This document shows, piece after piece, positions 1 to 11,412 of a stretch of DNA of 64,000 bases; the first letter of the stretch is position 1; each line of letters starts with the position of its first letter. The position numbers and the translations under genes are program-made. Source of the DNA: Rostrohypoxylon terebratum (taxonomy: Eukaryota; Ascomycota; Sordariomycetes; Xylariales; Hypoxylaceae); NCBI GenBank assembly GCA_022497145.1, contig MU385934.1, forward strand, positions 8,057 to 72,056. The letters run 5' to 3'. The notes beneath the pieces were generated by a model. It was given only the letters and a program-made list of their open reading frames with translations. It was not told where the DNA came from and made no database searches.

Positions 1-36
1 GCCCCCCCCCCCCCACCCCCGCCCGCCCCCCGCCCG

Positions 37-107
<71 letters not shown>
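1..107. repeat. poly-C low-complexity edge
   Basis: The first 107 bases are C apart from one A and two or three G. This is not a fungal telomere repeat (TTAGGG/CCCTAA). It is most simply a homopolymer artefact at a contig end, although a real C-tract cannot be excluded from the sequence alone. Bases 108-310 hold a purine-rich GAGA stretch and no gene. Confidence 0.85.
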
Positions 108-108
<1 letters not shown>

Positions 109-310
109 AGAAGAGAAACAATACACCAACACCGAACGCGATGCCGAAAGATCAAAGAGACAGTGCCTTTTTTTCTTTGGAGAGAAAGGAGAGAGAGAGA
201 GACAAACGCCAGAGCCGCCATATCATGCAAAGTAGGAAAATTCGTTCCTTCGTGCCGACTGAATCTATCGTTCAATCATGAGCCCACCATGCAATACTCC
301 GATATGTAAG

Positions 311-3010
311 CTAGACCATGGAGTTTTGGACCTCATACTTTTTAGGGTTTAGTTGCCGTGGCATATCCGAGGTAACCGCAAATTGCGGAACCCAGGTCCG
401 TATCATTCGAGGAAGCTCGGCACCTCTTGGTTGGATGACGGCCTCTTCCCAATTCAAGACATCCCATGGCTCAACGATAGCGTGGCGGCGTTGAGCTGAC
501 AGTCGTTGCTGGATGTCCTCGGAATCGGGAACCGCTCCCGCGCGAACCGCTTCGACAGCGCGCATTCGTCGTGCCTCTCTCTCGGCGATTACATCCTCAA
601 TCGCGTGGTACCGAATCTGAGCCGTATGCATACCCGGGATACCGTCATTTTGCGAAGTGAGCACTCTGCAGAGCTCGTTGAACGGTAGGTTTAGTAATAT
701 GCGCGATAGGACCGGCGATGAATGGTCAAGATCGCGGGGAGGGGCGGAAGCGTCGTCCGGATAGGCGGCAGGGAGATCACCGAACTTAATGTTGGTTAGG
801 CGTTGAGATTTCATAGGACCGCGTATATTCGTGCTTCTGGCAATAGTAGGGGTGGAGTTCGTCGGCGAAGGTATGACGCCTGCAGCAGGCGGGATACGCG
901 CAAGCTTTGGGGGGTCATGAACCGAAGGATCGAATTCAAAACCCGCCGGAAATGCGTTGACAATGAAATCTCTGACGGTATCCCGGAGGAGTCCAACGTC
1001 CGGGCCGTACACATAGTCTAGCTCAGCATCCTGGTCATCATCGTACTTCTCATGACGCTGGATGGCGCCCTCGAAAACGAAAGCAAGAGCCTCTTCCACC
1101 GTGTCCCAGCTGAGAAAATCGGCTGCCATTCGCAAACCACGCAAGAAAACGTCATGCATATGTAGTAGGTGACCGGCGGCGGCATATCCCAAGCAGAACT
1201 CGAACCGATCGGCATTATCATCGGCGAGGTGTAGATTATATACCCTGCCGGTTATCATAGCGGGAGTGAGTAAAGGGAAGAGGTACAACCGTCGCACCGC
1301 ATTCCACCAAGCGTCAGAACGCAGATATTGATCATCTGACTCGACCGTGATTGTGTGAGAACCAAGGTCAGTGGCGCGGGCAGCCATAATATGTTGCCTC
1401 AAGGCCGGGCTACGAGCAAATACAAGCTTATGGCCGGTAATCTTGACCGGGTGGTGCAGCCGCTTGGTTGGAATCAGTTCCAAGACACAATCGGTAAGTT
1501 CCTTGTTGTCGAACTGATCCTGGAAATACGCAATGCTTTCTCTTAAATCATCATCCCCTGCATTGGGGTATCGGGCAAAAGGACCCGGGGGCATAAAAAG
1601 CGGGAAGTGGGGACCTGGGTGTGGATGTCCGACGGGATGCTCGTGATGGCCAGCATAGGGAAGACCGCTAGGGTGATAAGGGGGCACGGTGCCATTCTCT
1701 ATGCCGTTTAGCTCGCCGGAAGCATGCGATCCATGGAAACTATGAGGCGTCTCAAGGCCATAGCGACCGACACCGGGAGAAAAGGGGTCAAACGGAGTAT
1801 GGGCGACGGGGGCGGGTACCTGTCCGAACGTGTCAATAGTGGATAACGGCATAACGTCGGGACGAAATTGGGTGTTGATGGGACCGGGGAAGCCATTTCC
1901 AGAGTGCGCGTGGTGTTGGCCGTTAGGTCGTGGGTGTATACCATTCTCGCCGTTGACGGCCATAGTTGGAGGTGGACGCGGCGGCGGTACGAAGCCGCCA
2001 GGAGGAGGCACGGGCGAAGGAGTATGAGAATCGTCAAAGCCGCCAAAAACGACGCCGCCACCGTTGCTCACATGAGAGCGGTGTTGGGCCAGGTGTTGAT
2101 GTTGGTTTTGGTGTTGGTGTTGATAGTGACTTGGGCGGGGTGGACCGCGAATACTTGCATCGTCTGGGATCTCGTCGGTCGAGATCTGATACTGTAGAGG
2201 GTGGGCCGATAGTTGATGGTGAGGGAAGGGAGCATGTTGTTGGTTCGATAGTAGAGTGGGCGAGGAGAGGTTCGGCTGGGGCTGGGGCTGGGGTTCGGGT
2301 TGTAAGAGATGCTGAACGGCATCGCGCGAGCCTGTTAATTGTAAGAGTCTGTACCCTAGTATAGTAAGGGGTAACTGAAACTAAAGATGCGGATTACCTT
2401 CACTAGTGTCGTTCGCCGAAGCAGAGACCGAGGCGGGAGCGGAACCAGAATCAGACCCGGTCCCAGTCCCAGATCCAAATCCAAGTCCAAATCCAAGTCC
2501 GGAACCGGATATAGATCCAGATCCAACACTAGTTACAGCGGGCGCCACGGGTGGAATAGATGATTTGCGGATAGTGGTCCTCGCTCCATTAATACCGTTT
2601 ACGGAGGCAGCATCGTATGAATTCTTATCGTTGCATCCATCAGATGTACCGTTGGAGGCGTCGGTAGCATTTTCGGGCTTCTCCACATTTGAACCGCCAG
2701 AAGCCTTGGCTGACTGATGCAGAAGAGCTTTTGCACCATCTTGTACGGAGACGGGGGCTGTGATATTGTCACCGTGGCTAGCAAGTGCTGCCTCTAGTGA
2801 CGAAGCTGGGAAGCCGTTGGTCGAGGAAGGAGTTGAGATAATTGCGGTGGTTGAAGTATGTTTGGCTGACTTGGTATGATGCTTAGGTATCATGGGGAGA
2901 GGAATGGCTGGTTGCACGATCGTTCGGCCTTGGGTGACGACAGTAGACGGTTTTTTCACATGGCCAGAAGATGCCTTTCCGGGTTTAGCCTGGCCCTTGT
3001 GAGGCGCCAT
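311..3010 (-). CDS. BTB/POZ domain protein, two exons, 877 aa
   Basis: Model complement(join(311..2331,2398..3010)). Exon 1 begins with ATG at 3010 (MAPHKGQAKPGK) and is Ser/Gly/Thr-rich. It ends at a GTAATC donor, and a 66-nt intron ends in AACAG. The join gives codon GGC and stays open through a Gln/His/Pro-rich stretch into the long downstream frame, so the two parts are one gene. The middle of the protein carries a BTB-like segment (ELTDCVLELIP, then GHKLVFARSPALRQHI), a fold for protein-protein contacts, often in cullin-3 adaptors or transcriptional regulators. The first half is low complexity and probably disordered. No zinc finger, BACK or kelch repeat is obvious. I infer a regulatory or scaffold role; the partner is unknown. 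The frame match across the intron is direct evidence, the BTB call is family recognition. Confidence 0.85.
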
Positions 3011-4618
3011 GGGGAAGCTTCTCCTACTCGACTGTCGCGGATCCTAATGTCTAATAGTTATCCAACAATCGCAAGGCGACCCGGGAGGGATGTGAGCAGA
3101 AGGAGGGAGATTATGAGGTAGACGGAGCTGGAGAGTGCAGGAGATCCGGGGCGCGTGCGACAGGGTGACAAAAAGGTTAGGCATTCGACTATAACCATGA
3201 AACTAGACCCGGAAAACTGCAACTCAGCCGAAGCTCAAATATAACGCCGTGAAAGTGAGTTAGACCATTCCAGAATCACGAGAGGAGATGGAGGGTTATG
3301 GTCAGTATGGCAAGCGAGGTAAGATATGAAGTAGATGTAAGGTGGAAGGTACCTATGTAGGTATGTATATCAGGTTAATCCGGTATATGTATGTAAGTAG
3401 GTAGATACCAAGTACATGAAGTAGGCAGTTATGTCTTTCAATGTTGGAAGTGTGCCCAGGCTAAAGAAAGGGAAAGCGTAGTCACGTTGTGAGATGATGT
3501 TTGCGTGTGTTTTTTTTTATTGTAGTAGCTAATTATGGTTGGGAAAAAGAAACATAGTGAGATTGCGGGTGATCGGATTCTTCTAACTCAGGACTCAAAA
3601 ATTAAGAGGGTAAGAAGTCGAGAAATCGAGAAGTCGAGAGGTGTATCTAAAGATGGACGACGACGGATGGTGGTGGAGGAAGATTGGGGGGCAACCAGCT
3701 GTAAGCAGCTTTTGGCGGGGATGAAAAGTCCGAGATATTTTTTTTCCCTTTTATCAATAATTCTCTTATTTCTTTTTCTTTTTTTTAGAGGTGGGGCTTG
3801 ATACCATACCATTGCATTGCAAATTTGCAATCGCTTTTCCTTTGCTTTTGTAATTAAAATTGGCCGACAACATCTAGGTAGCACCTGCTCGCAGCCGTTG
3901 AGTCGCTACTACTCTATGTGGAGTACCGGGGAGTACCGTACCTGGAATATCTCTCTGCCCCGCGCTTATATACTCGTTAGCGTTAGCCTTAACGTTAGCT
4001 TTGCATCTGCCGTCATTTCTCACAAGTAACTACCTACGAAGTAGTACTAGACTACTAGTACTATGTATGTATATACCTATATGGATGTATAATGTTGTAC
4101 ATATCGTCTACATATGATACAACTAAGTAGTAGTTGATGTGTGTAATTATCTGGGTACAATGGTATATAGGTACTGTCCAATGTCCATTATCGGTGCCCA
4201 CTGCCCTTGTAACGCACATACCCAACCCCACCTACGTAAATAAATGAGCAATGCACATAATAGTAGAACCTTAAAGCTGTAAGGTCTACGAAGTACTTTT
4301 TTTTTCATTTTATTGAAAAACATCTTCGTTTTTTTTGGTGGCGTCTGGGAAAGGCCAGCTAGGAGCAAACCACGGCAACGATATTCTACCATCTTGCAGA
4401 AACCTCGCCGGAAACCAAGTCCAGTTCATTATGAATTATTTTTTGGATGGGCTCATATGGGTACGTACGGTTATTCATGTCGGTATGTGTCCATGTCTAT
4501 GTTTGCGTATATATATATCATCGTGACTTATGTCCGGAGGTCTGGAGGCAAACTACCATGCCATCCATTGATCTCTAACTAACTTCAATGTCGCGTCTTC
4601 TACTGCGTCTATTACACT
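3011..4618. other. intergenic, upstream of BTB gene
   Basis: I see no supported gene. The stretch holds the 5' flank of the BTB gene, T-rich tracts near 3510-3520 and 3740-3786, and short palindromic words (ACTAGTAC, TAGGTA) around 3340-3420 and 4030-4130. Several short open frames on both strands lack family resemblance and splice context. Confidence 0.6.
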
Positions 4619-6042
4619 TCAACCGCGCAGCGGCCACTCAGCAACGTCCTCCTGAACATGGACTTCGTTCTTGACCCATATCACGCCAGCATGTTGGTTC
4701 TGATAATCCGAGAATATATTTTCCACGCTGTCCTTCCGCGCCCTAATCCACTCATGAGCTGGCGGTGGCTTTTTCGCCCTGCCGTCTTTTCGAGTGTATG
4801 GGAAGTCTGGCTCGCGCGCCCACGAACGCGGATTCGAAGCTCTGCTTTCGTACGTGACAAATCTGGGCATCCCATTGGCGCGGCCGTCTTGGCAATGGTT
4901 TGAATATCCGTGCGCAAATCCTCTTGTCTTGAGGTATAGCGGCCGCAGTGTAGGGACCCCGAGGCAAACCATCGCAACGGCAATCTCCGCGCCAGCCCAA
5001 GCAAAATATGACACAAAATTCACTGCACCTGCTCATCAGACCCTGCACATCTCCGTACTCACATTATCAGGATTCCACTTACGTGTATAATCGAAGACAT
5101 CCAACCGTGGGAGGACAATCGTTCGAGTAATGCCACAAGCGCCGGCGCTGTAAATTTTGAGAGTCAGCTTGTCCCGCCTTTGCCCCCTGCCCCCTAGGCC
5201 GCTCATCAAAGCCTTGTGGCTGTTTGGCTTACATTACCCCCTAACTCATCCCGCCCGCTAGCAGGAGCTTGTCCTGGCGAGACATATGGAGCGACTGGAT
5301 GAGAAGCCAGGGGAAGATGGCGAAGAAGAAATCACAAATGCTTGGTCAGACTGTGGCCAACCGTCAGCACTTCGGTTCACGAATAACTAGAATTATACCC
5401 AATTACCTCCAAGACCAACGCTTATAGGTTGAATTCGTATGTTCCACGTTCCTGGGGTCCGTAACGAGTCCCAACTGGTTTTAATAGGCGTCGTTTGGTT
5501 CCAGAGCATAACGGTGAGGGCGGTTGACGTAGTGGTAGTGATGGCGACAGCAACCCAGGGGGCGATTTTGTGCCATCTGACTTGGATTACGCGAAGTAGG
5601 AAGAGACCCATCGACAGCTTTGCCATAGAATTTCCCGTGATGGCGAAGCTGTTTGCGACCTGAGTCCAAAATATTGCATTTGAACTATCGTTGATGCTGA
5701 GTTTCCAAAAATTATGACCTAGGCCATAGTGGACCGACACTTGTATGAAAGTAGCGAACAAGAGCAAGAAGACCTAAGTCATACTGTGTAAGTCAGGTTT
5801 CAGCAAACCTAGTGCTACCAAGTCTCGAGTCTTGACAAATGACGAGGTGGGATGGAACTTACGCCCGTCCAAGCATACATGTAATCTTCAGCGCCAATGA
5901 ATTTGGCGATCTTTATCCGGGTGTACAGCCTCAGCGCGACTAACACGAGGGATAGGGCTGCCATCGCCCACACGGCGCACGACAGCTAGTATCCTGGATG
6001 CGTCATGAAATCCAGCAAGTCTATAGGAAAAGCACATCGCAT
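4619..6042 (-). pseudogene. decayed fungal rhodopsin-like integral membrane protein
   Basis: Blocks in order resemble the fungal rhodopsin-domain (SAT-type) membrane proteins. TM1 and linker (VALRLYTRIKIAKFIGAEDY) lie at 5985-5863, then a GTAAGT donor. TM2-TM4 lie at 5773-5407. FFFAIFPWLLIQS follows at about 5350-5250, then a block with ITRTIVLPRL from 5147, then a last exon with VPTLRPLYLK, ending at 4619. Three in-frame stops interrupt the otherwise convincing alignment: TAG at 5988-5986 before TM1, TGA at 5348-5346 just after the best acceptor, and TAG at 5243-5241. The splice phase after the third stop is also off by one G in a G5 run. The simplest reading is a pseudogene. Alternatively, unusual splicing could skip the stops. 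In intact form it would be a seven-TM protein of unknown ligand. Confidence 0.62.
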
Positions 6043-6399
6043 AGACGTGGGACGCGCCAGAGAAGAGGGAGCGAAAATGTAGAAGTTATAAGCTTGGGAC
6101 TAAGTACCTAGGCAGAGTCCACATGCGAAGAACCATGCAAGTAAGAATAAATAAGCGTATTTGGATGTTATTCGTCATTCATTCCCACGAGATGGTGGTG
6201 ATACTAAGTATGTACTAGCACTATTCCACTGCACCTGGTCTACCCCCTTTCTCTACTTGCTGTATTGGTCAAAAAGTAGGCATGATTGACCAATCAAAAC
6301 TAGCCTCACATTGATATATCTCTCCTCGCCAATCAATCGGGCCAACGAGGGTCGAAGAAGGACAAGAATGATTCACAAGTGATGGAACCATTCCACAAA
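6043..6399. other. intergenic
   Basis: About 360 bases between the rhodopsin-like relic and the 3' end of the oxidase gene. I see no gene. It contains paired CCAAT/ATTGG words (ATTGGTC, TTGACCAATC, CAATCAATC) at about 6263-6335. Confidence 0.5.
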
Positions 6400-8218
6400 T
6401 CATTGGTCTTCGAATGTCCAATCAGCCTCGGTGGCCATTCTCTGGTTCGATAATACTCTTGGTCCTTGTTCGCCTTCCTCCAGTCCGTTTCTCTTCGGTT
6501 CGCTGCTACTTCTCCATCGCCACATCTGGCCGTAAACCGTCTGTGACCCCTTCCCCTCCAGGATCTTGACGACCTCACGCCCGAGGATGGGGAGAAATTT
6601 GAAGCCGTGACCACTGCCGCCGGAGCAAACCGCCACTCCTGGGCGTCCGGGCACAAAATCTACCACGAACGAGTCGTCGATGCTGTCGGTATACCAGCAG
6701 AGTCTTGTGGACGCAATGCCTAGCGGGACTAATTCCGGGAAGTTGACTGAAATGTATTCTAAAGGGCGACAGGAGTTAGTCAGGGAGTCCAGTCATATAT
6801 ACCTACCTAGTATGTTTATCATGTATACACAGTATGCGTATGTTTAGTGAATAGGTGATTTGTATCTCCGCGTTTTATTCCTCACCTTTGATCCCGTCTA
6901 GAGCAGCGATCGGAAGTCGTGATTCTTTATTTTCGGTTATATGGGCAGTTTTGGGAACAGATATGCGATGACCCCGAACGTGCTCAAAGTTTGTCCACCT
7001 ATCATCCGCCAGATTAGTCTCGTTTCTACCCGCATGAGAGCCGTGTGATGTGAGGTGCTATCGTGATTGTGTGAAGGGGAGCCTGACTTTTTCTTTCGCC
7101 AACCAATCTTGAAAGTGCCGCGCTCATCTCTAGGAATACTGTATACTTCTTTTCCTTGCCACGAACCCCAGCTTATCACCGGTTGATTTTCTGGGGCAAA
7201 TCGTTCCCATAAGTCGGGGCGATCCTTTGGGATTTTGATATTGGCTACCGAGCCAGCCGTGGTCTCTAACAAGCCTCGAACTTCCGGCACAAGTGATGGG
7301 GTCCATCCACCGCCTATATCATTTTGTAAATCATTTCTCAGTAAGTGGGTGACTCTGTCTAGGCCATAATGTACTCGGTTCGGTTATGAGAGACTGGCTT
7401 ACCGGCAACGACGACTAGATTGGCAGCATGTCGGAGGCCGTCGGCGGTATGTACTACGGGCTGGCCGTCTTCGGTCGTGATATCAACAACTTTTCCACGC
7501 TGCGGGTCCAGTATCATTTTTACACCAGCTTTCCTGGCAAGATGCTGAGCCCAGGCACAGCTCTTATACGCGTAAACGAAGCCGGCAGTTGAGTCAAGAA
7601 CTGCTTTGTGAGTCCCGAGCCTCTCTCGGCGGCGACAGGGGTCAAGCTTGTGTGCCCAACCGTGCTCCCTGGCCCGAGAAACATCTTGACGTCGGAACAA
7701 GGCATGATTAGATCCTGTACTTCGGAGTGACAATGATTCTCTTGGTTCCTTAACCCACCTATGTCGTCGTCAGTCCTGAACTGGAACTCCCTGATCCCTT
7801 CGCGTTCCATATTTGCCAGCGTTGTAATCTCGAAGTCACACAGCTCTGATGTAGAACTCATGCGTAGCATCCCTACGTTCCACCACAGCTTCCTGTCTTC
7901 ATTTCTCAAGCGTTCTGGCAACTCGTCGGCCGATGCCGCTAGGATCTCGCGATTCCACTCATCCCACATCTTAGCGGCCTCTGTAGCGAGCCTTTGATAT
8001 TCTATCTCCGATCCGTAGCTGAAACGGATAATCTTGTTTAGGTCAGCCGAAGCGGAATCGATGCCAGAGGATGGGTCGTAGGCCGCGCTGGCAGTATCTT
8101 GCATATCTAGCACAGCCACGTCCTCGTACCCGGAACGGGCCAACCACAGCGCTGTCGAAATGCCGAAGACACCAGAACCTACGACAACGATTTTGGACGA
8201 GAGACTGATTGCTGCCAT
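6400..8218 (-). CDS. FAD-dependent fructosyl-amino-acid oxidase (amadoriase) / sarcosine-oxidase-like, 489 aa
   Basis: Model complement(join(6400..6758,6886..6998,7088..7313,7403..7714,7759..8218)); all phases close. The family oxidatively deglycates Amadori compounds or N-methyl amino acids, making H2O2. The N terminus has the FAD Rossmann motif (KIVVVGSGVFGIST, about residues 9-22), then a conserved VLDSTAGFVYAYKS block and a GWTPSLVPE block. Near the C terminus are RLCWYTD, where the Cys matches the covalent-flavin position of the sarcosine-oxidase family, and GGSGHGFKFLP, the second FAD/substrate loop. I chose ATG 8218 because the Rossmann motif follows at once; an in-frame ATG at 8281 would add 21 residues. 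Intron 1 is only 44 nt. The third intron has a less usual GTCAGG donor but a good branch site (GACTAAT). No C-terminal SKL-type peroxisomal signal is seen. Substrate cannot be told. Confidence 0.9.
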
Positions 8219-8907
8219 TGCGTTGGTTTGGTAACTATGAGTTAAGATAGGACGAGATTGGATGATGAGATAATGCGACAAAATGTAGGACTTCCTAGGA
8301 GTTATGAAATAATGACACCATTCGGAACAAGGCGACAGTAACCCCGCTATTTATGCATTTTCAAGCCGTCCCCACTGTTGGGTCAGGAACTAGCCGACCT
8401 TTTACGCGTACAAGAAGCTGAGAGATCTGAGATATGACACTCTCAATATCCTAAGCATCCTAGGACCTAGATATCGTCAAGAGGAGACTATGGGTTGATG
8501 TTTCTAGAATACCCAACCACAAAATATGAAAAGAAAATTCAGATTTGTCTAGATGATAATGGGAGTAAGGCGTATGAGATACATATGCTAAAAGAGCACA
8601 ACTCTATCGTCCTTCCTAGGTACTCCTTAAGCACCGGACCTTACACTAGATTTACATATGAACCTGTTGCGGATCTTATACCAGACATGGCATTTAGGGA
8701 TACAGAGTACCTCGTTTGTATAGTGAATTAGTGGGCTACGATAGGCGGACACTTACCTCGGTACCCAGCGGAGCATCCGTATATCAAATATTGGATCAAG
8801 TATCTACTCTGGAGATGAGCATGGTAAATATTTACATCAGGCGATTCGCTTGTTTTTTTTTTCGTCGTTGTTGTTGGGGGGAGGATTCTGTAGGGGATTC
8901 CGCAACG
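8219..8907. other. intergenic / 5' flank of the oxidase gene
   Basis: Upstream flank of the oxidase and downstream flank of Sam50. A 78-codon plus-strand frame at 8495-8731 has no recognisable domain, so I do not call it a gene. Confidence 0.55.
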
Positions 8908-10682
8908 CTATAAGAAATTGATTCCTACGCCGACTTGCAACCCTTTTCGGCCCTCCTCACCCCGCCTCATGACCAATGGTAAGCTAAAATTGAGCTCAAA
9001 TCTGGCAACAGGATGAGCGTATACAAGGCCTACGCCGGCGGCGATGCTGGGAAATTCCGTGCCGAGATCCTTTGCTGCCGAAATCATGCCGTCTAATATT
9101 GTACCGGCACCTAGACGCTGGCTAGACGTGAAATCGCCACCTTTACTCTTATTCCCCATTGCTACTAGCCGGCCGCCATTGGCGAAGAGCTGCAGTCGGA
9201 GGGGGGACTCGGGCCCTACCCTAGGGAGAGGGACAAGCATATTGACGCTTCCTGCAGCGAAAACGTCGCCGCCGAGGGCGTCACCGCCATCCCTGGGACC
9301 AAGACCGCCCAGCGAGAAGCCTCTTACATCTGTCGGTCCTCCAAGGGTAAAGCGGTCATTAATTCGACTAGGCGATGCGCCGTTGAGACCGTACGAGAGG
9401 GGAAGAGGGTAGAGCAGACCTGCCCTGAAGCTGCCGCCAATGGATACGCCTGATGGGTTCTTAATGCCTGGTAATGGGATAGGCACTGCTCCGGTAACCT
9501 CAAGCTCGCTCTTAGAGAAACCGACATCTCCGCCTAAAGGCCCCCATCCTGCGAGTTCCGTACTGGTCTTGATCAGGTATCCGCTCTGCGGCAACATGGG
9601 GCTATCTCTCCGCTCCCGCTGAAACAGGTAGGATATGGCACTCTTAGCCGAATCTCCGGCATCGCCTCGAATACTGGGACTTGCGTCGGCTGTTAGGCCG
9701 GTCACTTGTCTCCATGCACCGGAATATCCAAATTGATGCCTATCTCCATTGTCCTTGAGCCAATTTAACCTGACGCCTCCGCCTCTCAGAACTTCCTCGT
9801 GGCTGGCCCAGGGCTTCTGGGTGCTGCTCGCTAGACCATCGAGGCTAAGGCGTAAGTTGGGATTGCTTTTGACGGGAGTACTGAATTCGGCAGTGTAGGC
9901 CGAGCGTGTCCTTGTACCTGTGGAAGCGTTGAGTGACAGAGATTCGGCGCCTCCAAATATGTTGCGCCAAAGCATAGAGCCATAAGCGGAACCCTCCGTG
10001 TTGCCGAGATCGGTGCCGGTTTTGAGAAGGAGGCGGGACTTTTCGCGCACACGTAAGGTCACGTCAAGATCGGTGGGTGAGGAAGATGGATCGACATGAG
10101 AGGGGCGAGACAGGTAGAAGATGATGTTGGGGTGAAATATATCTTTATACCCGACGTCAACAGGTGAGTTCCACACATCAAGGTCGACGATTTAACTCAT
10201 ACCAAATTTGTGTAGCTTCTCGACGGTGCCACCCACTTGCTCTATCATGCTGGCGAGCGTATAGTCGGCATTGCGACTGTCTTCGACCAAGGGTTGGAAT
10301 AAGGGTTCGAGGAATGATCTACGAGTATGTCTGCCGCCATGGATTTGAATGGAAGAGATTGTGACTGGGAGCGTTTGATTTTGCGACAACTGAGTTTGAT
10401 GTGAGCAAGATGCGGAATAGAAAAACAAAAAACAAAAAAAATAGTAACGTGTGGAAAGATTCTGGAGATATTCACCAATTCAATTGACCTTTGCGTGTTG
10501 TGTACGTCTTGCGCGGGAGCTCGTTCTGCTGCTTTCGTTCTCTGCTGTATCGACGCAGTTTCGGACTTTAGCAAGCCCTCGAAGACCTATCAAAAACGGC
10601 CATACCTTCATTAGACATTGTTATATGGTGACTTATGAATAGACCTTACATCGTCGCCTCCGGAAGAAGCGTTGCGACTCAT
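8908..10682 (-). CDS. SAM50: Sam50/Tob55 outer-membrane beta-barrel assembly protein, 521 aa
   Basis: Model complement(join(8908..10142,10203..10389,10476..10586,10650..10682)). Sam50 is the Omp85-family core of the SAM complex, which inserts beta-barrel proteins (Tom40, porin) into the mitochondrial outer membrane. Exon 1 is 11 codons from ATG 10682 (MSRNASSGGDD). Exons 2-3 encode the POTRA domain (TLPVTISSIQIHGGRHTRRS). The long last exon carries the C-terminal barrel, including the Omp85 signature FTLGGPTDVRGFSLGG and a barrel end GVGINFL. The joins KLHKFD-IFHPNI and SIEL-LSQNQ read smoothly, and length matches fungal Sam50. The introns are 63, 86 and 60 nt. This is an essential single-copy housekeeping gene in studied fungi. 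No defect is visible. Confidence 0.95.
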
Positions 10683-11412
10683 TATCGGACAAGATCGTTA
10701 AGAAAAAGAGAAAAAGAAAAAGTGAAAGTAAAAGAAAAAGAAAAGAATATTGGAGGAAGAGGAGGTGGATTAAAAAAAAAGTACCTAGTAATAGAATGAG
10801 CTTGAGACCTTGGGTTGGAAGTTATAAGGTTGAGGTCGATCTACTCTTGCAGGCTTACAGGGTAGTAGGTTCCCGGTCCAGATTTTGTCAAAGGGCTCGA
10901 CAAAACCTTATCTATCGTGTACAACGGTACTTGCATGTACTATGTACAGTAGTAGATACTACCTACCTAGATTTACTTGGTTAAGTCCACTTATGGATCC
11001 GTCATCATCAGCCTTATTTTATTTTATTTTATCCTTAATCCTTACTTCTTAATCCATATCCTTGACCCTCTCTAGACTCAGACTCTCAGACTCAAAACCG
11101 TAGCCCCTTCTATTTAATTCAAACATCCTCCAGTCACCGCATTTAAACCATTTAAACAATTCATAATACCACTACTCCTGTATCTTTTTCTAGTCCCTCG
11201 TTACCATCCCCATACCCATAATTGAACAGTGCCAACGAGAGGAGGCGACATCTGGTGCAGTGCGCACACGACATTACGTATCCGAGGCCGTCGTGACACA
11301 TTTCCTTTCTTTTTTTTCTCCTTAATTCTTGAACGCCTTCAACATCTTCAACGCCTTCTACGAGATAATCTGGATCCCCACAATCAAGACCAAGCAACAT
11401 ACAACACGCACC
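10683..11412. other. divergent promoter region, Sam50 / Ubc6
   Basis: About 730 bases separate the Sam50 start (-) from the Ubc6 start (+), so both promoters must lie here. An A-rich purine tract (AAAAAGAGAAAAAG-type, 10694-10785) lies next to Sam50. Next to Ubc6 are TTTTATTTTATTTTA (about 11015-11030) and a CTTCAACATCTTCAACGCC direct repeat (11335-11355), typical of a pyrimidine-rich leader. Confidence 0.6.

Noticed and set aside
2071..2071. Start of the BTB protein at 2071
   Set aside because: The codon there is GTG, and the frame continues upstream without a stop to a good acceptor at 2332; the gene starts at 3010.
8495..8731. 78-codon plus-strand frame between the oxidase and Sam50
   Set aside because: No domain, no good start context, and it sits in the oxidase promoter side; composition looks like intergenic DNA.
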